Positions 23,169 to 28,671 of a DNA stretch of 28,671 nt are shown piece after piece (the stretch's first letter is position 1; every line of letters starts with the position of its first letter). The notes beneath the pieces were generated by a model that did no database searches, was not told where the DNA came from, and saw only the letters and a list, made by a program, of their open reading frames with translations. The DNA is from CAZIRF01 sp964541755 (lineage in GTDB: Bacteria > Spirochaetota > Spirochaetia > Treponematales > Breznakiellaceae), in assembly GCA_964541755.1 (NCBI GenBank), contig CAZIRF010000038.1, positions 1 through 28,671 on the forward strand, read 5' to 3'. The translations under genes were made by a program, and so were the position numbers.

Positions 23169-25262
23169 ATGAGCGAAAGCCCCAGAGACCAAGCGCGAAA
23201 CGCCCCCCTCGAGAGCGGGGTCTACCTCATGCACGACGAAAGCGGGAAAATCATATACATCGGGAAGGCAAAAAGCCTGCGCAAGCGCCTCCTGTCATAT
23301 TTTTCCGGTACCAAAGACATCAAGACCGCCACCCTCGTCAAACACATTTCCTCAATAGAAACAATTATTGTCCACAACGAGTACGAGGCCCTCCTCCTCG
23401 AGAACACCCTCATCAAGCAGCACAGCCCCAAGTACAACATCAACCTCAAGGACGGCAAGACCTACCCCGTCATCAAGGTGACCAACGAGCCCTTCCCCCG
23501 CATCTACCGTACGCGCCGCGTCCTCGAAGACGGGGCACGCTACTACGGCCCCTACCCTAAGGTTACGGCAATAGAAGAACTCCTCGAGCTCGTGAACCGG
23601 CTCTTCCCCCTGCGCAAGTGCCGCAAAATGGGCAAGAGAACGGCCCCCTGCATGTACTGGCACATCGGGCGCTGTTCCGCCCCCTGCGTGGGGAAAATCT
23701 CGAAGGAAGACTATGCGAAGGAAGTCGCTAAGGTAGAAGCCCTCCTTTCGGGCGAGACTGAGGGGCTCCTTTCGGCCCTGCGCGACGAGATGGGCGAGGC
23801 GGCCGCCGCCATGAACTTTGAACGCGCCGCCTGGCTGCGCGACACCATCCGCGCCATCGAAACCCTGGGGGCGGAGAACGCCGTCATCGACTTCGACCCC
23901 GAGGCCCGCGACTACATCACCAAGGCCGAAGAGGGCGTCCTCGTCACCTTTACCGTCTTTTCGATGCGCGCTGGCCGCATGACCGGCCGCGAACTCTTTC
24001 GTGCGCGCAGTGCCGGCGACGAGGAGGAGACCCTCCTGGCCTTCATCACCAGCTACTACTCGCCCGATCGCCCGCCCCCGCCGGCTATCTACCTGGACGC
24101 AAAAAGGGTGCCCCGCCGCGAACTCAAGGCCTGGTTCAAGGGACACTTCAAGCTGATGGTGAGCCTGCCCGCGGCGGACGAGCGGCGGCACCAGGTGGTG
24201 CTGGCCCTCGCACGGCAGAATGCGGAGGAGGACCTCCGCGCGCGGCTCAAGGAGCGTGGAATGGGGCCTGTCCTGGTCGAGCTCGCGGACGCCCTCAAGC
24301 TCGAGCGGGCCCCCGAACTGATAGAAGGCTTCGATATTGCCCAGCTCGACGGCCGCCACCCGGTCGCCTCGCTCATCAGCTTTGCGGGCGGCAGGCCCGA
24401 CCGCAAAAACTACCGCCACTACAAGCTGCGCAGCGTCGAAGGCATCGTCGACGACTTCCAGGCCATGCGTGAGGCGGTTACCCGCCGTTACAGCCGGCGC
24501 CTCGAAGAGGGCGCGGAGCTCCCGGACCTCATCCTCATAGACGGCGGCATCGGGCAGGTAAACGCCGCGGCGGGGGTCCTCGCGGGATTGGGAATCAAGG
24601 CCGATATCGTGGGCCTCGCCAAGCGGGACGAGGAGCTCTGGCTCCCCGGGGCCCACGAGCCGATTCGCCTGTCGAAGGATTCATCCGCCCTCAAGCTCCT
24701 GCAGCATGTACGCGACGAGACCCACCGCTTCGCAACCGGTCTCAACCAGCGCCTGCGCTCGAAGGACCTCGCCCTCAAGGCCCTCGAATCGGTCGGGGGG
24801 ATAGGGAAGGCGCGGGCAGCGCGCATGATGAAGGGGGCCGGAAGCCTCACCGCCCTTGCTGCCATGAGCCCCGAAGAGCTCTCCCGCGCCTTCAAGTTGC
24901 CGCCCGCCATCGCCGCGGCGATCCCTCCGGCTGTTCAAGAGGCCCTCGCCGCCCAAAAGGCACGCCGCCTCGCCCTTTCCCGAAAGGAAACCGGTGGGAG
25001 GCAGGGCTCTGCCGCCGGCGGCAGCCAGGGCCGGCTCTCGAGCCCCCGTTTTGGCGGCCCCGGGGCGGGGAAAGCCCGGCATCAGCAGAATTCCTCTTCC
25101 CCCGAATACGGTAACGGCAGTGCACCGGGTTTTGGGGCTGAGTCCTTTGCCGCAGAATCCATCGCCGCACTCGCTCGCGATGCCCTCGCCCACGAAGCCC
25201 GCACACAAAAGACAGACACCCGCATCCACAGCGATGGATCAGGCGACACCAAAGAGCCTTGA
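23169..25262 (+). CDS. uvrC: UvrC, nucleotide excision repair endonuclease subunit
   Basis: Makes the 3' and 5' incisions around lesions bound by UvrB. The 697-residue protein has a GIY-YIG nuclease domain (about 15-93; GVY 17-19, YIG 30-32), four cysteines at 151, 161, 169 and 173 (RKC..APCMYWHIGRCSAPC) matching the pattern reported to hold a 4Fe-4S cluster in E. coli UvrC, a UVR motif (about 200-232), an RNase H-like 5' nuclease with D389 in IEGFDIAQLDG and LILIDGGIGQV, and helix-hairpin-helix motifs near ESVGGIGKARA. I chose ATG 23169 because homologues start shortly before the GIY domain; the GTG at 23106 has no support. The only ribosome-like site, GGGAG, is 13 nt upstream. The C-terminus has about 80 extra Gly/Ser/Ala-rich residues beyond the HhH domain and overlaps the convergent amidohydrolase by 24 bp. 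Confidence 0.95.
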   Translation: MSESPRDQARNAPLESGVYLMHDESGKIIYIGKAKSLRKRLLSYFSGTKDIKTATLVKHISSIETIIVHNEYEALLLENTLIKQHSPKYNINLKDGKTYPVIKVTNEPFPRIYRTRRVLEDGARYYGPYPKVTAIEELLELVNRLFPLRKCRKMGKRTAPCMYWHIGRCSAPCVGKISKEDYAKEVAKVEALLSGETEGLLSALRDEMGEAAAAMNFERAAWLRDTIRAIETLGAENAVIDFDPEARDYITKAEEGVLVTFTVFSMRAGRMTGRELFRARSAGDEEETLLAFITSYYSPDRPPPPAIYLDAKRVPRRELKAWFKGHFKLMVSLPAADERRHQVVLALARQNAEEDLRARLKERGMGPVLVELADALKLERAPELIEGFDIAQLDGRHPVASLISFAGGRPDRKNYRHYKLRSVEGIVDDFQAMREAVTRRYSRRLEEGAELPDLILIDGGIGQVNAAAGVLAGLGIKADIVGLAKRDEELWLPGAHEPIRLSKDSSALKLLQHVRDETHRFATGLNQRLRSKDLALKALESVGGIGKARAARMMKGAGSLTALAAMSPEELSRAFKLPPAIAAAIPPAVQEALAAQKARRLALSRKETGGRQGSAAGGSQGRLSSPRFGGPGAGKARHQQNSSSPEYGNGSAPGFGAESFAAESIAALARDALAHEARTQKTDTRIHSDGSGDTKEP

Positions 25263-26027
25263 GGCGTTTTTCCAGAGTATGGATTCCATATCACGAGATG
25301 CCAGCCCAAGAGCCTCCAGACGGGCGAGTTCTCCACAGTGGTCCCACATCGGGTAATCGGAACCAAAAAGAAAGCGGCTCGCCCCGTGGATCGATATAAG
25401 CTTCAAGGCCTTCTCCCGTTCGAGCTTCCACAAACTGCTTGAGGTGTCAAACCAGAGCTCCCGACCGGCAAGGCAGTCCAGGGCGTCATCCCACTCTGTG
25501 TAGCCCCCGAAATGGGCGGCAATCATGACAAGGCGCGGGTGCCGATCCAGAACTCGAGCCAGGCGTTTGGGACCGGAGAAATCGTAGCGGGCATCCCCTG
25601 CGTGGATGAGTACGGGAAGGGAGCGGAAAGAGAGGAGCTCGTAGACCGGGTCAAGCCGGGGATCATCGGCGGTAAAGGCCTGGAAATCGGGATGGAGTTT
25701 AATACCCAGGAGCCCCCCGGCCACGATGCGTTCAAGTTCGTCATCAAGTCCGGGAAAATCCGGGTGAAGAGTACCGAAACCGATAAATTCGGGGCGGGAT
25801 GCGCAACTGGCCATGATGAAGTTGTTGATGGAGCCTACTTGATCAACCCGGGTGGCTGTCGAGTGAACCAGATAACGGGAAACCCCGGCAGCGCGACCGC
25901 TCTCAAGGAGGGCGGAGACCGTGCCTTCGAAACGGCAGGATGTATCATAGAAGGCCCCTATCGCACTACTCGCTTTGGGCGCAAGGTGATCGGGGAAAAT
26001 ATGGGCATGGCTATCGATAATTTTCAT
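25239..26027 (-). CDS. Amidohydrolase-2 family TIM-barrel hydrolase
   Basis: Cytoplasmic metal-dependent hydrolase or decarboxylase of the amidohydrolase_2 (COG2159-like) family, 262 residues. Metal and active-site motifs appear in order: H7-A-H9 near the start, GIKLH (K110, H112), LIHAGD (H142), AAHFGG (H172) and FGSDYPMWD (D224), all intact. The family ranges over aromatic decarboxylases, lactonases and amidases, so the substrate is open. The ATG is the only good start before the first motif, but no clear ribosome site precedes it. It is divergent from groEL (231 bp between starts) and convergent with uvrC, overlapping it by 24 bp. Confidence 0.87.
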   Translation of the reverse strand: MKIIDSHAHIFPDHLAPKASSAIGAFYDTSCRFEGTVSALLESGRAAGVSRYLVHSTATRVDQVGSINNFIMASCASRPEFIGFGTLHPDFPGLDDELERIVAGGLLGIKLHPDFQAFTADDPRLDPVYELLSFRSLPVLIHAGDARYDFSGPKRLARVLDRHPRLVMIAAHFGGYTEWDDALDCLAGRELWFDTSSSLWKLEREKALKLISIHGASRFLFGSDYPMWDHCGELARLEALGLASRDMESILWKNASRLFGVA

Positions 26028-26110
26028 GCTCTATTGTGCGCTTCCGTCACACAAGATACAAGCAGTTTCCGCTTCTTCCCGCGAGTCGATACATTTTTGC
26101 TTCTTCCCCT

Positions 26111-26140
26111 TGCCGGAAGGCAGGGATTTTCAGTATCTTT
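26111..26140 (+). promoter_or_regulatory. Possible sigma70 promoter for groEL
   Basis: TTGCCG (26111-26116) and TATCTT (26135-26140), 18 bp apart, in the 231-bp groEL/amidohydrolase divergent region. It would leave a leader of roughly 110 nt. No CIRCE (TTAGCACTC-N9-GAGTGCTAA) is present on either strand of this region. Confidence 0.3.
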
Positions 26141-26198
26141 CCCGTTGAACGGCCCGCGGGGTCTTCCCGCAATCCGGTCGTACATCCATACACACAAA

Positions 26199-26231
26199 CC
26201 TGCCCCCTCCGGCTCGCGCCGGAAGTGCAGG
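26199..26231 (+). promoter_or_regulatory. Hairpin in the groEL leader
   Basis: CCTGC (26199-26203) pairs with GCAGG (26227-26231), and CCGGC (26209-26213) with GCCGG (26218-26222) around a TCGC loop, with an internal bulge. It lies 12 nt before the ribosome site (AGGAG, 26244-26248). It could influence translation or mRNA stability. Confidence 0.4.
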
Positions 26232-26258
26232 AAACAGCAAGAGAGGAGACAGCAAGCT

Positions 26259-27905
26259 ATGGCGAAACAGTTGATGTTCAATGAAGAGGCTCGCAGGAAG
26301 CTCCTGTCCGGCGTGGAGCAGATTTCCAACGCGGTCAAGGTGACCCTCGGTCCCAAGGGCCGCAATGTCCTTCTGGACAAGAAATTCGGCGCTCCCACCG
26401 TTACCAAGGACGGCGTTTCTGTCGCCAAGGAAGTTGAACTCGCCGACCCCTGGGAGAACATGGGGGCCCAGCTGCTCAAGGAAGTAGCCACCAAGACGAA
26501 CGATATCGCCGGTGACGGCACCACGACCGCCACGGTCCTTGCCTACTCGCTCGTCAAAGAGGGACTCAAGTCGGTTGCTGCCGGCATGACCCCCATCGAG
26601 CTCAAGCGCGGCATGGACAAGGCCGTTACAATTGCCGTTGACGAAATTGGCAAGAGCGCCAAGGAAATCAAGGACAAGGAAGAGATCTCCCACGTTGCCT
26701 CGGTTTCGGCCAACAACGACGAGGTTATCGGTAACACGATCGCCGACGCCATGGAGAAGGTCGGAAAAGACGGCGTTATCACCGTTGAAGAATCCAAGAC
26801 CATGGACACCACGATCGACTTCGTCGAGGGCATGCAGTTCGACCGCGGCTACATTTCGGCCTACTTCGTCACCGATCGCGACACCATGACCTGTGTCTAC
26901 GAGGATGCCTACATCCTTATCCACGACAAGAAGATCTCCTCCATGAAGGACATCCTCCCCCTCCTCGAGAAGGTGGCCCAGAGCGGCAAGCCCCTCGTAA
27001 TCATCTCCGAAGACGTGGACGGGGAAGCCCTCTCCACCCTCGTCGTCAACTCCATCCGCGGCACCCTGCGCGCCTGCGCCGTCAAGGCCCCCGGATTCGG
27101 CGACCGCCGCAAGGCCATGCTCGAAGACATCGCCATCCTTACCGGCGGCGAGGTTATCAGCGAGGAGCTCGGTCTCAAGCTCGAGAACACCGATATCAGC
27201 CAGCTGGGCCGCGCCAAGACAGTCAAGATCGACAAGGACAACACCACCGTCATCAACGGCGCCGGAAAGGCCAAGGATATCCAGGACCGCATCGCACAGA
27301 TCAAGGCCCAGATCGCCGACACCTCCAGCGACTACGACCGCGAGAAGCTCCAGGAGCGCCTGGCCAAGCTCGCCGGCGGCGTCGCCGTCATCAACGTGGG
27401 CGCGGCCACCGAGGTCGAGCTCAAGGAGAAGAAGCACCGCGTCGAAGACGCCCTTTCCGCCACCCGCGCAGCCATCGAGGAAGGCATCGTCCCCGGCGGC
27501 GGTCTCGCCCTTATCCAGGCGGTAACCGCCCTCGAGAAGGCCGATATCAGCAGCTATACCGATGACGAGAAGGTCGGCTTCAAGATCGTCCTTCGCGGTC
27601 TCGAAGAGCCCATCCGCCAGATCGCGTCCAACGCAGGACTCGACGGCGCCGTCATCGCCGAAAAGGCGAAGAACGAGAAGAAGGGCATCGGCTTTGACGC
27701 TGCCAAGATGGAGTGGGTGGACATGGTCAAGGTCGGTATCATCGACCCGGCCAAGGTAACCCGTTCTGCCCTCCAGAACGCCGCCTCGATTGCAAGCCTC
27801 CTCTTGACCACCGAGTGCGCCATCACCGACATCCCCGAACCCAAGTCCGCGGCCCCCGCCGGCGGCGGTATGGGCGGCATGGGCGGCATGGGGATGGACT
27901 ACTGA
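26259..27905 (+). CDS. groEL: Chaperonin GroEL (Hsp60)
   Basis: ATP-dependent 14-mer folding chamber, cytoplasmic. The 548-residue protein matches GroEL over its full length: MAKQLMFNEEAR, VTLGPKGRNV, the catalytic aspartate in NDIAGDGTTTATVL, apical-domain FVEGMQFDRGYIS, VKAPGFGDRRK and the signature AAIEEGIVPGGG. It ends with the flexible tail GGGMGGMGGMGMDY. The start is fixed by homology and by AGGAG 10 nt upstream. Sequence details such as LLSGVEQISNAVKVTLGPKG resemble spirochaetal GroEL. groES is not adjacent. Base composition (C-ending codons throughout) suggests high expression. Three hairpins follow the stop. Confidence 0.98.
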   Translation: MAKQLMFNEEARRKLLSGVEQISNAVKVTLGPKGRNVLLDKKFGAPTVTKDGVSVAKEVELADPWENMGAQLLKEVATKTNDIAGDGTTTATVLAYSLVKEGLKSVAAGMTPIELKRGMDKAVTIAVDEIGKSAKEIKDKEEISHVASVSANNDEVIGNTIADAMEKVGKDGVITVEESKTMDTTIDFVEGMQFDRGYISAYFVTDRDTMTCVYEDAYILIHDKKISSMKDILPLLEKVAQSGKPLVIISEDVDGEALSTLVVNSIRGTLRACAVKAPGFGDRRKAMLEDIAILTGGEVISEELGLKLENTDISQLGRAKTVKIDKDNTTVINGAGKAKDIQDRIAQIKAQIADTSSDYDREKLQERLAKLAGGVAVINVGAATEVELKEKKHRVEDALSATRAAIEEGIVPGGGLALIQAVTALEKADISSYTDDEKVGFKIVLRGLEEPIRQIASNAGLDGAVIAEKAKNEKKGIGFDAAKMEWVDMVKVGIIDPAKVTRSALQNAASIASLLLTTECAITDIPEPKSAAPAGGGMGGMGGMGMDY

Positions 27906-27924
27906 TCAACGCTTCGCGTTGATC
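27904..27924 (+). repeat. Hairpin 1 after groEL, overlapping its stop codon
   Basis: GATCAACGC-TTC-GCGTTGATC: a perfect 9-bp stem with a 3-nt loop that starts inside the groEL TGA. Too short a U-run (TT) for a classical terminator. Confidence 0.7.
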
Positions 27925-27927
27925 TTG

Positions 27928-27952
27928 GCAGTTTGCGCAAAGCGCAAACTGC
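27928..27952 (+). repeat. Hairpin 2 after groEL
   Basis: GCAGTTTGCGC-AAA-GCGCAAACTGC: a perfect 11-bp stem with an AAA loop, 3 nt after hairpin 1. No T-run. Confidence 0.75.
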
Positions 27953-27977
27953 ATACCAATTTCAAGTTTGACAACAA

Positions 27978-28003
27978 GGGCCAGCCTTTCGGCTGGCCCT
28001 TTT
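27978..28003 (+). terminator. Rho-independent terminator of groEL
   Basis: GGGCCAGCC-TTTC-GGCTGGCCC, a perfect 9-bp stem, followed by TTTTATTT. Classical intrinsic terminator, third of three consecutive hairpins. Confidence 0.88.
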
Positions 28004-28029
28004 ATTTCCTTTAGCGAAAGCACGCATGG

Positions 28030-28310
28030 CTAGCGACGAGCCAGCCTGAAACGACAATCGCGTGCCCCCTCCGCCATGGTTTCGCCCGGATAGCGCGTAA
28101 AGACAATCTCATTCGGCAAATAACTGTTGAATATCGCGTTATCGATCGCACACATGATCGTGCAGAGTTCCGGGCAGCCCATCTGCTTAAAAAAGCGAAA
28201 GAAGAGGCAGGATGTAACCCGGTACTCGTAGAGCCCCTCCTCCTCCCGGTCAATCACCATCGTGTTTAGCCGGGTAGCGTCGGACGCGCAAGGTCATCAA
28301 TATTTTTCAT
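28030..28310 (-). pseudogene. Remnant of an L-2-amino-thiazoline-4-carboxylate hydrolase-family gene
   Basis: The C-terminal ~76 codons (ATG 28260 to TAG 28030) match the end of the ATC-hydrolase family: GLYEYRVTSCLFFRFF, GCPELCTIMCAIDNA, then FTRYPGETMAEGARDCRFR. Complete members are about 200 residues or more, so most of the N-terminal part is missing. Upstream, a good ribosome site (GAGGAG, 7 nt before ATG 28310) begins a 14-codon frame, MKNIDDLARPTLPG, that stops at 28266 in another frame. I read this as the original start joined to the C-terminus by an internal deletion. ATC hydrolase opens the thiazoline ring in L-cysteine synthesis in Pseudomonas, but many family members have no tested role. 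Translation of the 76-aa fragment is possible but has no ribosome site of its own. Confidence 0.65.
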
Positions 28311-28458
28311 GGCAGCACTCCTCTATTATGAATGCCGGCATACGATCCAATTGTTAGATATATCACACACCAGGGTAATAGCAGTTTCAAAGCCCACCTG
28401 TCAATTATCATTGCCTCGAAAGCAATACATTTATTCTGATAGTCCTCTCCGCCCTCCC

Positions 28459-28487
28459 TTGGACGGGAAACCTTCATGCGATACACT
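28459..28487 (+). promoter_or_regulatory. Possible promoter for the exported protein at the right edge
   Basis: TTGGAC (28459-28464) and TACACT (28482-28487) with a 17-bp spacer. Transcription would start near 28494, 13 nt before the ribosome site at 28507. The rest of 28311-28518 is less GC-rich than its surroundings and shows no gene. Confidence 0.4.
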
Positions 28488-28518
28488 CTGTGCAGAACAC
28501 AAAGCCGGAGGCCTCAAG

Positions 28519-28671
28519 ATGTCCAATCCCTTTTCCCGCCAAATGCGGCGTTTGCTTTTCACCGGAATCATCACCATCAGCCTTTCAACACCACTCGCCG
28601 CGCAATCTGTCGGCAGCGCCGACCCGGTGAGCACCTGGGATTACCTGGACAACCCCGCCGCCTGTGCCTTT
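28519..28671 (+). CDS. Exported protein, N-terminal fragment cut by window edge
   Basis: 51 codons are visible. GGAGG (28507-28511) lies 7 nt before the ATG. Residues 1-30 form a clear signal peptide: basic RQMRR, the hydrophobic LLFTGIITISL, and a likely signal-peptidase site after PLAAQS. The mature part begins VGSADPVSTWDYLDNPAACAF. A DNPAA motif soon after the signal occurs in some spirochaetal outer-membrane-type proteins (UPF0164/PorV-like), but 20 mature residues are too few for an assignment. Confidence 0.75.
   Translation, partial: MSNPFSRQMRRLLFTGIITISLSTPLAAQSVGSADPVSTWDYLDNPAACAF

Noticed and set aside
26028..26258. CIRCE/HrcA operator before groEL
   Set aside because: No TTAGCACTC-N9-GAGTGCTAA or close variant found on either strand of the region.
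1..28671. tRNA or rRNA genes
   Set aside because: No cloverleaf with T-loop GTTCGANTC-type sequence and no rRNA-like stretch noticed on either strand.

Overview
The window is a GC-rich, gene-dense chromosomal segment that most likely comes from a free-living or gut saccharolytic spirochaete (Spirochaetales). The best evidence is the GroEL sequence: from memory, its N-terminus and equatorial domain read very like Treponema/Spirochaeta GroEL. FemAB, a DUF4015 protein, a proline-rich TPR protein and the absence of groES next to groEL fit as well. A run of exactly 100 Ns (19400-19499) shows that this is a draft or metagenome scaffold. I see no phage, integrase, transposase, CRISPR array or tRNA gene.

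Layout, left to right. (1) 2-3780, plus strand: a type II glycerate kinase cut by the left edge, a FemAB-type peptidoglycan bridge aminoacyltransferase, ArgC, and a 61-aa protein with two CxxC pairs. (2) 3935-12895: a polysaccharide block with a GH26 mannanase-type lipoprotein, a membrane-anchored DUF4015 glycosidase-like protein (minus), a GH4 glycosidase (minus) and a GH9 cellulase-type gene. The GH9 gene is split by a +1 frameshift inside a perfect 19-bp inverted repeat. GH4 and GH9 are divergent, and the 687 bp between them are packed with direct repeats, tandem repeats and very large palindromes, ending in a LacI/PurR-like operator just before GH9. (3) 12971-16308: a membrane PAS-GGDEF-EAL protein with a degenerate GGDEF motif, then a PAP2 phosphatase. 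(4) 23102 down to 16378, minus strand: a tightly packed run of an exported LamG/FnIII protein, a large TPR/PQPAYQP-repeat protein (with the N gap inside its repeat), an HDOD protein and a metallo-beta-lactamase-fold hydrolase. (5) 23169-27905: uvrC, a convergent amidohydrolase overlapping its end, and groEL followed by three consecutive hairpins. (6) 28030-28671: a decayed L-2-amino-thiazoline-4-carboxylate hydrolase gene and the first 51 codons of an exported protein running off the right edge.

How the genes fit together (inference): GH26, GH9, GH4 and DUF4015 suggest use of plant or microbial polysaccharide. FemAB next to ArgC suggests a link between ornithine supply and murein cross-bridges, because spirochaete murein commonly carries ornithine. 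The LamG-TPR-HDOD-MBL run looks like one operon joining an exported protein, a large scaffold and cytoplasmic signalling modules; its role is unknown to me. The most unusual material is the repeat-filled 9.7-10.4 kb interval, the hairpin-centred GH9 frameshift, the small CxxC protein with its leader hairpin, and the repeat-bearing TPR scaffold.
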